A stretch of 64,000 nucleotides of DNA from UBA5436 sp050951845. GTDB taxonomy: Bacteria; Bacillota; Clostridia; Saccharofermentanales; DTU023. The stretch spans positions 62,001 to 126,000 of the forward strand of contig JBMNJV010000005.1 in assembly GCA_050951845.1 (NCBI GenBank), read 5' to 3'. Position numbers and translations under genes: made by a program. Positions 1-8,764 of this stretch are shown in pieces. Position 1 is the stretch's first letter. Each line of letters starts with the position of its first letter. The notes under the pieces are model-generated. The model made no database searches. It had not been told where the DNA came from and was given only the letters and a program-made list of their open reading frames with translations.

Positions 1-216
1 AGCTGCAAGGGTTCCCGTCTTGAACATAATTTCAATCGGCGGTTTCTGACCGGCAATCTCTACCAGATTTCTTAAATTTACCGCAAAAGCGGTAAAAGAA
101 CTGCCGATCAGTAATAACAACATCATGGTGGTGATTGATGCAATTAAAACTAAGGGATGGCGTTTCAGATTAACAAATCCGTCTCTGATAGCATATAAAA
201 ATCTTCTACTGTTCAT
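1..216 (-). CDS. ftsX: Cell division protein FtsX, N-terminal part (cut by window edge)
   Basis: FtsX is the membrane subunit of the FtsEX ABC complex, which controls peptidoglycan hydrolases at the division site. Only the first 72 residues are inside the window. The translation starts MNSRRFLYAIRDGF, followed by a basic stretch (NLKRHP) and a hydrophobic segment at about residues 22-47, as expected for a cytoplasmic N-terminus and the first membrane helix of FtsX. The ATG at 214-216 is preceded by an AAAGAG ribosome binding site. The gene lies 35 bp downstream of ftsE, the usual order. The C-terminal part is beyond position 1, so nothing can be said about its completeness. Confidence 0.88.
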   Translation of the reverse strand, partial: MNSRRFLYAIRDGFVNLKRHPLVLIASITTMMLLLLIGSSFTAFAVNLRNLVEIAGQKPPIEIMFKTGTLAA

Positions 217-251
217 GAATATCGCTCTTTTCTAACCGTCAAACTCCGAAA

Positions 252-1199
252 CTATTGCTCAGTATCCGTTTTGCCCTCAAAATTATTCGGTTCAATATTT
301 TCAGCCAACATCCGCATTTTTGCAATGCGTTCCGCTAAGGAAAGGCGATTTCGTCTTTTTCTGCTATCTTCATCCAGCATTGATTTGATCTCCGCTGATT
401 GTTTTGCTCTTTTTGCTTGTCTTTGCTGATGTTCGTAATACATATTCTCATATATTACTTCATCCAATTCGGCATTATCAGCATCGGAACGTTCAAAACT
501 TAATTCTCTTTCCGCAATACAATCGGTATATGCTCCGCATTGCTCATCACGTATCAGACGTCCGTGACTCAATTCGATAACCCGTTTCTGCATCAGATCA
601 ACCAAGCCGGCATCATGGGTACAACAAATAACCGTGGTACCCGCCTTATTGATTTCTTCCAACAAGGCCAGAATTGTTTCACCGTTAGCAGGATCCAGAT
701 TTCCGGTCGGTTCATCAGCCAAAATCAAACCGGGATTATTAATCATCGCTCGTGCAACACCTACTCTTTGAGCTTCACCACCCGACAATTCAGACGGATG
801 CTGATCAGCTTTGTCCCGTAAACCGACAACGCTTAAAACCATCGATACTCTGCGTTTGATTTGTGCTTTTGACGCTCCCATGATTTCCATCGCGAAGGCT
901 ACATTTTCAAAAACCGTTTTCGATTCAATTAAACGAAAGTCTTGAAAAATCATGCCGATTTTCCTGCGCAAATTAGGAATGAGCCGTTTTTGCAAACGAC
1001 TCAATTCATAATTATCAAGAATTACGGTTCCTTTACTTGGTCTTTCTTCACAGGTTATCAACCTGATCAAAGTGGACTTTCCGGCTCCACTTTCACCAAC
1101 ACAGAATACGAATTCTCCGGATTCTATTTTAAAATTAATATTTGTCAGTGCTTTTGCACCGTTTGGATAAACCTTCTCGGTATTCCTAAATTCAATCAA
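252..1199 (-). CDS. ftsE: Cell division ATP-binding protein FtsE with long C-terminal extension
   Basis: FtsE is the cytoplasmic ATPase of the FtsEX complex. Visible are Walker A (GESGAGKS, residues 35-42), the ABC signature LSGGEAQRVGVARAM (about 138-152), Walker B with D-loop (LILADEPTGNLD, about 158-169) and the H-loop histidine (CCTHD). The family is usually about 220-230 residues; this one has 315, because an extra 85-90 residues rich in Glu, Lys and Arg follow the ATPase core. The start is a TTG at 1197-1199 with a GAGGTAAG site just upstream; no ATG fits. It starts 20 bp after the CdaR-like gene and is probably co-transcribed with it and with ftsX. Confidence 0.93.
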   Translation of the reverse strand: MIEFRNTEKVYPNGAKALTNINFKIESGEFVFCVGESGAGKSTLIRLITCEERPSKGTVILDNYELSRLQKRLIPNLRRKIGMIFQDFRLIESKTVFENVAFAMEIMGASKAQIKRRVSMVLSVVGLRDKADQHPSELSGGEAQRVGVARAMINNPGLILADEPTGNLDPANGETILALLEEINKAGTTVICCTHDAGLVDLMQKRVIELSHGRLIRDEQCGAYTDCIAERELSFERSDADNAELDEVIYENMYYEHQQRQAKRAKQSAEIKSMLDEDSRKRRNRLSLAERIAKMRMLAENIEPNNFEGKTDTEQ

Positions 1200-1218
1200 A
1201 AGAACTTACCTCAATCTA

Positions 1219-2382
1219 TTACCATTTATTATTCACAGGATTGAAGGTTCCGTCTGCTTTAAGAGATTCAAGATATTTTCTGACCATTGAGGCAAGTTTA
1301 AATAATACAGCATCATCAAAAGATCTGAGGTCCAGCCCGGTAATTTTCTCTACTTTATCGAGACGATAAACTAAAGTATTACGGTGAACAAACAGTTGTC
1401 TTGATGTTTCTGAACCGTTCAAACTATTATCGAAAAACTTATCAATTGTTAACAATGTTTCCGGATCCAGTTGTTCATATGTTCCCGGTTCGAAAACTTC
1501 CGAAAGGAACATTTGACACAAAGTAGGCGGCAATTGATAAATTAAGCGACCTAAACCTAACTTGTTGTAGCGCATAATCTTCTGTTCACTTTCGAAAATC
1601 TTGCCTACCGTTAAGGCCAGCGCTGCTTCGCGATACGATCTTGAAATATCTTTCAAGGTTTCAGTCGGCATACCTACACCAATATGTAACTCCAATTTTT
1701 CAATACTTTCATTCAGAGCATCATAGATTTTGACCGGAAGTTGTTTTAAGGCATCGATCTTCGTCTGCAATTCATCTTCATCAATTTCTTCGGAATCGTT
1801 GCGATTCAATAAATCGGCATGTTTCTCCAGATCCAAAAGGATGACCAGATTCTTTTCATCCATAGGCAAAATCTGATGTTCTAAATCAGCTTCCAAAATC
1901 GAGTTCAATGCTGATTTAACCTGTAAATCAAAATTTTCTTTAAAATTAATCAGCAAAGCTTGTCGTGGATGTGTGTAAGGAATCCTGTACTCACGAGCTT
2001 TCAGCGGAATATCGCCCGGCAGTTCATTTTCCAGCAAAACATTCTTCAAAAATCCTTCGCTTTCTTCTTCCGTGTTTTTTTCTTTGAGCGCAGATCTGAT
2101 CCAGCCCGCCAATAATTCAAGATAATTGGCTGAAACAACATCTGTTCCCTTAATAAAAGCAATTGCGACTAACTTTTGATCATGATTCAGCTTAATATAA
2201 GTGTTGCCGCCGGCAACAGTCTTATTGTCAGAGGATATTACAAAAGCTTTGACCGAACTGTCTTGATTGCCCAACAAAGATTCATCGGTAGCGGCAAAGA
2301 TCAATCCGTCTTTATTTGTCGCACCCATAGTCGCATCGAGAAAATGCGATACCTCTTCTATACATTTTTTAATCTCTTCCAT
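1219..2382 (-). CDS. CdaR/PucR-type transcriptional regulator
   Basis: This is a 387-residue predicted regulator. The C-terminal 60 or so residues (SRQLFVHRNTLVYRLDKVEK and beyond) match the helix-turn-helix of the PucR/CdaR family, with the characteristic HRNTLxYRLxKI core. The middle part resembles the GGDEF-like domain common in this family. The N-terminal part has no sugar-diacid domain that I can recognise with certainty. It sits directly upstream of ftsEX, so it may control or simply be co-transcribed with them; the inducer cannot be read from sequence. The start ATG at 2380-2382 has a GGAAGG-type site upstream. Family assignment is sure; the target genes are unknown. Confidence 0.82.
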   Translation of the reverse strand: MEEIKKCIEEVSHFLDATMGATNKDGLIFAATDESLLGNQDSSVKAFVISSDNKTVAGGNTYIKLNHDQKLVAIAFIKGTDVVSANYLELLAGWIRSALKEKNTEEESEGFLKNVLLENELPGDIPLKAREYRIPYTHPRQALLINFKENFDLQVKSALNSILEADLEHQILPMDEKNLVILLDLEKHADLLNRNDSEEIDEDELQTKIDALKQLPVKIYDALNESIEKLELHIGVGMPTETLKDISRSYREAALALTVGKIFESEQKIMRYNKLGLGRLIYQLPPTLCQMFLSEVFEPGTYEQLDPETLLTIDKFFDNSLNGSETSRQLFVHRNTLVYRLDKVEKITGLDLRSFDDAVLFKLASMVRKYLESLKADGTFNPVNNKW

Positions 2383-2531
2383 GATCTACCTTCCTGATTA
2401 TCATTATCAATTTTACCTTAAATAAGGTCACAGACTTTTGACCAACTGTATCAAAGGACTAACAAGTTTATAGCAATTATATTACATTTGTTAGGTATGC
2501 ACAAATAATTTTGAAAATTTATGATGATTAT

Positions 2532-4202
2532 CTACATTAAGCCTCTGATAATTCCCCGATCATCAATATCAATATTTTCGGCTGCCGGTATTTTCGGCAA
2601 ACCGGGCATTGTCATAATAGTACCGGTCAAAGCTACGATAAATCCTGCCCCTGCTGAAATTTTGATATCTCTTACGGTTATGCGGAAGTTTTCCGGCGCA
2701 GCCAGTAATGAAGCATCATCAGAAAATGAATATTGTGTCTTGGCCATACAGATCGGCAAGTCACGAAAACCTGCTTGTTCCGCTTCTATTATCTTTCGCG
2801 TTGCCCGGCCGGTAAAATCAACTCCGTCTGCACGATAGACATTGCAGGCAAGCTCAGTAATTTTTTCTTTGATTCCCTGATTCAAGTCATAAGCAAAATT
2901 CAATTCGCTTTCAGTTGCACTGAGTTTGATCACTTGATCCGCCAAAGCTAAACCGCCTGCTCCGCCTTTTGACCACATTTCCGAAATACAAACCCGGACA
3001 TTATTTGCAAAACAAGCTGATTTGACTGCCTCCAATTCTGCTTCGGTATCAGACGAAAAACGGTTGATTGCAACAACAACTTTTAAGTTGAAAACATGTT
3101 GTAAAACGAAAATATGACGCAAAAGATTGGGTATTCCTTGCTGTAAAGCGGGTAGGTTTTCACCGTTCAATTCGGAATTATCAGCTCCGCCATGTTTTTT
3201 AAGTGCCCGCACCGTTGCAACAAGGACAACTGCATCCGGTTTGAGCTGATTCATCCTGCATTTGATGTCAAGGAATTTTTCAGCACCGAGATCCGAGCCG
3301 AAACCGGCTTCGGTAATTGTATATTCATGATGACTCAATGCCATTTTGGTGGCTAAAATACTGTTACAGCCATGAGCAATATTAGCGAAAGGTCCGCCGT
3401 GTACATAAGTCGGAGTACCTTCAAGCGTCTGAATCAGGTTAGGTTTAATTGCATCTTTGAGCAAAACCGTCATCGCACCTTCAGCTTTCAGATCACCCGC
3501 CGTCACCGCTTTACCTGAATAATCATAAGCTACGATCATGCGTTTGAGACGTTTTTTCAAATCTGAAACCGAATTTGCCAGACAAAAAACGGCCATGACT
3601 TCCGAGGCTGCAGTAATATCAAAACCGTCCTGACGCGGAACACCGTCTGTTTTATTGCCAAGTCCGTCAACAATATTGCGCAATTGGCGATCATTCATAT
3701 CGGCACAGCGTTTCCAGACAATACGGCGCGTGTCGATATTTAATGAATTACCCTGGTGTATATGATTATCAAGCATAGCTGCCAGCAAATTATTCGCTGC
3801 ACCTATCGCATGCAAATCGCCTGTAAAATGTAAATTCAGATCATCCATCGGTAAGGCTTGAGCATAACCGCCGCCGGCAGCACCGCCCTTTATACCGAAC
3901 ACGGGTCCCAAAGAAGGTTCCCGTAAAGCAATTGCCGCATTCTTATTTCTCAGACGTAATGCATCGCCTAAACCGACTGTCGTGGTCGTTTTGCCTTCAC
4001 CTGCTGAAGTTGGCGAAATTGCTGTTACGAGGATTAATTTACTATTTGAATAATCCGATTTCAAAGCAGAAAGATTGATTTTCGCTTTGTATCTGCCATA
4101 TAATTCAAGCTTATCTTCCGCGATCCCCGCCGCTTCGGCAATCTCCTGAATCGGCAGCAATTTCGCATTTTGAGCAATTTCAATATCAGGCAATTGATTC
4201 AT
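2532..4202 (-). CDS. fhs: Formate-tetrahydrofolate ligase
   Basis: The enzyme joins formate to tetrahydrofolate using ATP, giving 10-formyl-THF for purine synthesis or, in acetogens and purinolytic clostridia, one-carbon metabolism. At 556 residues it has the family length. Seen in order: the P-loop region with SAGEGKTTTTVGLGDAL (about 65-85), the conserved block EPSLGPVFGIKGGAAGGGYA, then PMDDLNLHFTGDLHAI and DNHIHQG, and GGPFANIAHGCNS. The ATG at 4200-4202 follows a GGGGG ribosome binding site. No other Wood-Ljungdahl gene is nearby, so the role cannot be narrowed from context. It stands between a Crp/Fnr gene and the CdaR-like gene, all on one strand. Confidence 0.96.
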   Translation of the reverse strand: MNQLPDIEIAQNAKLLPIQEIAEAAGIAEDKLELYGRYKAKINLSALKSDYSNSKLILVTAISPTSAGEGKTTTTVGLGDALRLRNKNAAIALREPSLGPVFGIKGGAAGGGYAQALPMDDLNLHFTGDLHAIGAANNLLAAMLDNHIHQGNSLNIDTRRIVWKRCADMNDRQLRNIVDGLGNKTDGVPRQDGFDITAASEVMAVFCLANSVSDLKKRLKRMIVAYDYSGKAVTAGDLKAEGAMTVLLKDAIKPNLIQTLEGTPTYVHGGPFANIAHGCNSILATKMALSHHEYTITEAGFGSDLGAEKFLDIKCRMNQLKPDAVVLVATVRALKKHGGADNSELNGENLPALQQGIPNLLRHIFVLQHVFNLKVVVAINRFSSDTEAELEAVKSACFANNVRVCISEMWSKGGAGGLALADQVIKLSATESELNFAYDLNQGIKEKITELACNVYRADGVDFTGRATRKIIEAEQAGFRDLPICMAKTQYSFSDDASLLAAPENFRITVRDIKISAGAGFIVALTGTIMTMPGLPKIPAAENIDIDDRGIIRGLM

Positions 4203-4253
4203 AAATCCCCCTAAACCTAAAACTTAATGATAAACAAACAGAAAAACAAAAGA

Positions 4254-4985
4254 TCAAGAAGCAAAATCATCGAGAATTCCGTTTTCCAGACCTGCTAAAT
4301 CCATCAGCCAAATAACTCTGCCGCTGACTTTAATCAAACCGTCTTTTTCCATTGAGATTAATTCCCTTGAAAACGACGGTCTGGGCATAGCCAACAAACG
4401 TGAAACAACTTCTTTAGAAGCAGGTAATTCAACGGCCTGGGTTGAAACAATTGATGAGGCTTGCTCCAGGGTCAGATTTTCCGCAATCAATTGCTGTTCA
4501 AGCAACTCTAATAAATAAGCAGATATTTTTTGTCTTAAAGTTCGCTGTGACAACGTATAAATTCTCTTGTTCTGTTCTTTGATATGATTGGAAAGTAATT
4601 TAAGTAAATTGCTCAACATTTGAGGTGATCGATTGATCATTTCAAATAAGTCTTCCCGCCTGACATATACCACTTTAACTGTGGAAACTGCTTCTAAACT
4701 GAAGTTAAATCTATTATCCGTGCAAAAAATAAAATCTTCACCGAAAGTGTCTCCTGCTTCCAGCAGATCTAAGGTAGAAAAATCGCCGTCAGCAGAATAT
4801 TTTTGCTTGGCAACCTGACCTTCGAGCACAATACCTACACCGGAAGAAACATCACCTTCACGTGCTATAAACTCACCTTTCCAATAGATGTGGATATTGG
4901 TTTGCTCGCAATAATCTCCGTATACCTTATGATTAAGACCGGCAAATAATTTAGTTATTGCTAAGAAATCACAAAGTTTTCGCAT
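4254..4985 (-). CDS. Crp/Fnr-family transcriptional regulator
   Basis: A 243-residue protein with an N-terminal cyclic-nucleotide-type beta-roll (about residues 15-130; motifs GEFIAREGD and EAGDTFGEDFIF), a dimerisation helix (about 135-165) and a C-terminal winged helix (ASKEVVSRLLAMPRPSFSRE). The recognition helix reads RPSFSRELISMEKDGLI, like other clostridial Crp-type activators that respond to redox or metabolic signals. There is no N-terminal cysteine cluster, so it is not a classical iron-sulfur Fnr. The ATG at 4983-4985 has an AAGGAGA site. It lies 51 bp upstream of fhs on the same strand, so it may regulate or be co-transcribed with fhs; that is inference. Confidence 0.87.
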   Translation of the reverse strand: MRKLCDFLAITKLFAGLNHKVYGDYCEQTNIHIYWKGEFIAREGDVSSGVGIVLEGQVAKQKYSADGDFSTLDLLEAGDTFGEDFIFCTDNRFNFSLEAVSTVKVVYVRREDLFEMINRSPQMLSNLLKLLSNHIKEQNKRIYTLSQRTLRQKISAYLLELLEQQLIAENLTLEQASSIVSTQAVELPASKEVVSRLLAMPRPSFSRELISMEKDGLIKVSGRVIWLMDLAGLENGILDDFAS

Positions 4986-5018
4986 GTTCTCTCCTTAAAG
5001 TCTGATTATGGCCAGGAT

Positions 5019-5101
5019 TGGTGCGGATGACAGGGATCGAACCTGCATGCTTTCGCACTGGAACCTAAATCCAGCGTGTCTGCCAATTCCACCACATCCG
5101 C
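5019..5101 (-). tRNA. tRNA-Leu (anticodon UAG)
   Basis: On the minus strand the sequence folds as a class II tRNA. The acceptor stem is GCGGATG paired with CATCCGC, with discriminator A and an encoded CCA. The D arm contains TGGCAGA, the anticodon stem is CTGGA/TCCAG with loop TTTAGGT (anticodon TAG), the extra arm is TGC-GAAA-GCA, and the T loop is TTCGATC. Length is 83 nt including CCA. It decodes CUA and probably other CUN leucine codons. Confidence 0.95.
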
Positions 5102-5451
5102 ATATTTATTTCTCAATAAATTCGCCAAGTAAGTATACTAAAAAGCGTGATTTTAGTAAAGTTCAGATGCATGATTATGTTCTCTGTAATTGACGACCAT
5201 TTTAACAAAACTCCTCCGGTTGCAATCAAATTATGTCCCGAAAAATCCTTTTTCGTATCATCATTACATCAAAAAACGAATCGGTTCTTTACTTATAGGA
5301 ATTCCTTCCGCAATAATATATTTTTTTCTTTATATTATTAATTTTTATTTTATTTTGCTGTATACTCAATAATATAGTATTATAAATAGTTTGCCTTTTT
5401 TAGCGGTAAATTATTTAACAAAAAAATCAGGTATACGAGGAGGTTTGCATT
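5102..5451. other. AT-rich intergenic region upstream of the large LRR gene
   Basis: This 350-bp stretch lies between the divergent tRNA-Leu and the plus-strand LRR gene. It holds no ORF with a ribosome binding site. The right half is very AT-rich, with the -10-like hexamer TATACT near 5362, and ends with GAGGAGGT, the ribosome binding site of the gene at 5452. I see no riboswitch, hairpin or repeat. Promoters of both flanking genes must lie here but cannot be placed firmly. Confidence 0.5.
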
Positions 5452-8400
5452 ATGCTTAGCAAAAAGAACTCTCTTAAACGAAGTCTGATTTGGATCTTGT
5501 TAATATCTGTATTCTTTTCTAACATTTTAGCATTAAATGTAAATGCAGATACAACTGAAACAAGCTCTGAATCCACCTCTTCTCCCGGGACGCCGGAAGA
5601 AATTACAGAAGCAGCAGAAGCTGAAGCCACAACCGAGACTGTTGAGGAAACAAGCGAAACCTCTGCAGAAAACGAAGAAGTTGCAGAAACGGCGGAACCT
5701 GAAGTCACAACCGAAACTGTTCCGGAAACAAGCGAAACCTCTTCAGAAAACGAAGAAGTTGCAGAAACGGCAGAACCTGAAGTCACAACCGAAACTGTTT
5801 CGGAAACAAACGAAACCTCTGTAGAATCGGAAGAAGCAGCAGAAACCCGAGAAACTGAAACAACAAAGCCAATTAATGAACAAAACCCGGAAACAGAAAT
5901 ATCCGAAACAAAATCACCCGATCAAACACCAGCCGGATCAGAAGATACAGATATAACAATATCCGCCAGATCCAATGATAGTGACTTTATAATTGATGTT
6001 TCCAGCCACGGAACAGCAACTATTAAAAAGTACATAGGTACTGAGCGGAATGTAGATATTCCATACAGTATTCAAGGTTATGTTATAGAGCGTATCGGCC
6101 AGGAGGCATTTGCCTATAAAAAATTATTGAGTGTTACCATTCCGAGTGGTGTTAAGATCATTGAAGAGGGTGCTTTTGGACACAATAATTTATCCGAGAT
6201 TACGTTTTCATCCAATCTTACAAGTCTTGGTGAACATGCTTTCTCATATAACAATCTGAGACTGGTTACAATTCCAAGTAATATTACAATTTTAAGTAAA
6301 TGCGTTTTCTATAATAATCAATTAACCAGTGTAACAATTCCAAGTAATATCAAAACAATTGGCCATTGGGCATTTGCTGACAATAACCTCACCTCCATCG
6401 TAATACCGGACAGTGTACACACGCTGGGAAAAGGTGCATTCCAAAATAACAAACTGAAAAGTGTAACGATTTCCAGCAACATTAAAGCGTTGCCGGAAGC
6501 GATATTTGAGAATAATCAACTGACTCAGGTTACGATTCCGGCCAATGTTAAGAGCATCGGATATTCTGCCTTTGCTATGAATAAGCTAACCAACGTTACA
6601 ATTCCATCCAGTGTAACAAGCATTGACGGTCAAGCTTTTTTAGATAATCAGCTAACCAGCGTTAAGCTTCCAAATGGTATTACAACAATTGGAGATAGTA
6701 CTTTCAACCTAAATAAACTGACCAGCATAGCAATTCCCGATACTGTTACAAGCATTGGTTGGTGGGCTTTTAGCAATAACCAACTAAGTAGTGTTACGAT
6801 CCCTTCATCCGTTTCGACCATTGGAAGAGAAGCTTTCAAAAATAATCAGTTGAAGAGTGTTAAGATGTCATACGGATTGACAGAACTTGGAGCCTGTGCT
6901 TTTGAAAACAATCAACTTACCGGGGTATTTATTCCGTTTAGTGTTGAGTTCATTGGTTTCGGGGCTTTTTGGGAAAACAAGATTTCTTATGCATACATTC
7001 CGGACACCATCAATATGCTTGAGCTTTGTTTTCCAATTCCTGTAGATGAGGAATTGGGTGTGTTCGACTATTTTGTTTATGACCCGACCATTGATCAGGT
7101 TCTGGATGAGTGCTTTGATAATGGCGTTATCAATCTAGTTCCAACAGATAATCCCCTTCCGGCAGTAGCTAATCTTAAAGCATCAGTCAATCAAAATAAA
7201 ATCACATTAAGTTGGGATGAAATGCCGATTGCCAGTGGATATATTATAACCCGTAAAGCACAAGGTGAAACTGAATGGAACTTTAGTTATACAAATGAGG
7301 GAGCTACCACTTTTGTTGATACTGTAAACAAGAACGGCAATTATCAATATCAGGTACGTCCCTATCATTTCTATAACGTTGACAGAATAACAGGGCAAAG
7401 TAGTAATATCATATCCGCTTCTGTAACTTCGTTCAAAGTGACACGCTATATATTAGCCAATTCAAATTTGAGAAGTGCGCCTAACGGCAGTATAATCACT
7501 AAGCTCAAAATGCCTTTGTTCGTGACCGGCACAATCCTGGGAACATGGCTCAAGTTTACTTATAACGGAAAAACAGCCTATGTGGCAACGAGTTTAACCA
7601 CGACCAAAAATCCTGCGCTTACCGGTTATGCCAAAAGTGCAGTTAATGTACGTACCGGCCCGGGAGGATCAGTACTCGGAACCATTCCCAAAGGTCGTCA
7701 AGTTCAAGGTGTTCTGGTCGGTAAAATGGTACGCTTTGCCTATAAAGGCAGGACCGGCTATGTCTATGCTTCCTTATTACAAGCAACACCGGTCAGAGTA
7801 ACCAAATATATAGTAGCTAATTCCATAATCAGAAGTGCGCCTAACGGCAGTATAATTGCAAGGCCATGGCGCCCGTACCTGGTAAGCGGTACAATCCACG
7901 GAGCATGGCTGAGATTTACCTATAACGGAAAAACAGCCTATGTGGCAATGAGTTCAACTACCTATAGTAACCCTCCTGTCAGCGGTTATGCCAAACAAAC
8001 TCTGAAAATCAGAAACACCCCGACCGGAGCAGTCACAGGAACATTAGCCAGAGGTCGTCAGGTTCAGGGTGTTCTGGTCGGTAACATGGTAAAGTTCACC
8101 CATAACGGAAAAACAAGTTATGTTTATGCAATACTTTTACAAGGAACACCGGTCAAAGTAACCAAATATATAGTAGCTAATTCCATAATCAGAAGTTCGC
8201 CTAACGGCAGCATAATTGCGAGACCATGGCGCCCGTACCGAGTAACCGGCACGATCCGGGGAGCATGGCTCAGGTTTACTTATAAGGGAAAAGTTGCCTA
8301 TATCGCCATGGGTTCAACTACCTATAAGAACCCCCCTATCAGCGGTATAGCCAAACAGACGTTAAATATCAGAAATACTCCTGCGGGAAATATTGTAGCA

Positions 8401-8508
8401 ACAATTCCTGCCGGCACACGAGTAAGCGGAATTCTGACAGTCAACATGGTTAAATTTAACTACGCAACCGGAAAAACCGGCTATGTATACGCATCGCTGT
8501 TAAGGTAA
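5452..8508 (+). CDS. Secreted BspA-type LRR / fibronectin-like / SH3b surface protein
   Basis: A 1018-residue exported protein. A signal peptide spans about residues 1-33 (KKNSLKRS, hydrophobic core, then NVNA|D). Residues 34-175 are a Thr/Glu-rich stalk with imperfect repeats of ENEEVAETAEPEVTTET. Then come 14 BspA-type LRRs (LRR_5 family; about 23 residues each, core LTSVTIPxSVxxIGxxAF, about 200-525), a fibronectin type III-like domain (about 565-655, containing LSWDEMPIASGYIITRK) and six SH3b-like domains in three pairs (about 660-1018). No LPXTG motif or C-terminal membrane helix is present, so wall binding is probably through the SH3b domains. It is related to the array at 45-64 kb but is the only member with the fibronectin domain and so many LRRs. 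It starts after GAGGAGGT. Confidence 0.92.
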   Translation: MLSKKNSLKRSLIWILLISVFFSNILALNVNADTTETSSESTSSPGTPEEITEAAEAEATTETVEETSETSAENEEVAETAEPEVTTETVPETSETSSENEEVAETAEPEVTTETVSETNETSVESEEAAETRETETTKPINEQNPETEISETKSPDQTPAGSEDTDITISARSNDSDFIIDVSSHGTATIKKYIGTERNVDIPYSIQGYVIERIGQEAFAYKKLLSVTIPSGVKIIEEGAFGHNNLSEITFSSNLTSLGEHAFSYNNLRLVTIPSNITILSKCVFYNNQLTSVTIPSNIKTIGHWAFADNNLTSIVIPDSVHTLGKGAFQNNKLKSVTISSNIKALPEAIFENNQLTQVTIPANVKSIGYSAFAMNKLTNVTIPSSVTSIDGQAFLDNQLTSVKLPNGITTIGDSTFNLNKLTSIAIPDTVTSIGWWAFSNNQLSSVTIPSSVSTIGREAFKNNQLKSVKMSYGLTELGACAFENNQLTGVFIPFSVEFIGFGAFWENKISYAYIPDTINMLELCFPIPVDEELGVFDYFVYDPTIDQVLDECFDNGVINLVPTDNPLPAVANLKASVNQNKITLSWDEMPIASGYIITRKAQGETEWNFSYTNEGATTFVDTVNKNGNYQYQVRPYHFYNVDRITGQSSNIISASVTSFKVTRYILANSNLRSAPNGSIITKLKMPLFVTGTILGTWLKFTYNGKTAYVATSLTTTKNPALTGYAKSAVNVRTGPGGSVLGTIPKGRQVQGVLVGKMVRFAYKGRTGYVYASLLQATPVRVTKYIVANSIIRSAPNGSIIARPWRPYLVSGTIHGAWLRFTYNGKTAYVAMSSTTYSNPPVSGYAKQTLKIRNTPTGAVTGTLARGRQVQGVLVGNMVKFTHNGKTSYVYAILLQGTPVKVTKYIVANSIIRSSPNGSIIARPWRPYRVTGTIRGAWLRFTYKGKVAYIAMGSTTYKNPPISGIAKQTLNIRNTPAGNIVATIPAGTRVSGILTVNMVKFNYATGKTGYVYASLLR

Positions 8509-8622
8509 AACCTGATTATAAACTATACTCTGATTATCCGAGTTTCTGAGTTTCCGGGTATTCATGTTTTTTCTTAAAGCAATGTCGAATTAAGGAAAGA
8601 GAATTAGTTAAACCAATGAATT

Positions 8623-8662
8623 AAAAATACTGCATTAACGTAGCTTGATGCAGTATTTTTTT
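8623..8662. terminator. Bidirectional intrinsic terminator
   Basis: A 13-bp perfect stem, AAAAATACTGCAT paired with ATGCAGTATTTTT, has a 12-nt loop and is followed by a T-run on the plus strand. The A-run at the left gives a T-run on the minus strand too. It lies between the convergent LRR gene and lepA and can serve both. Confidence 0.85.
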
Positions 8663-8764
8663 GGTTTATTTGCAATAATTATACCAGTACAGTCAATAAG
8701 TAAATCTATAAAAATGTTGCTCAATATTATGTAATTGAATCGTATTGTAAATACCCTTTTTCAG

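Noticed and set aside
2483..2505. Possible second DtxR box (TTAGGTATGCACAA) upstream of the CdaR-like gene
   Set aside because: Only the left half matches; the right half CCTAA is missing, although the flanking CCTAACAAATGT on the minus strand equals that at feoA. Too weak to call.
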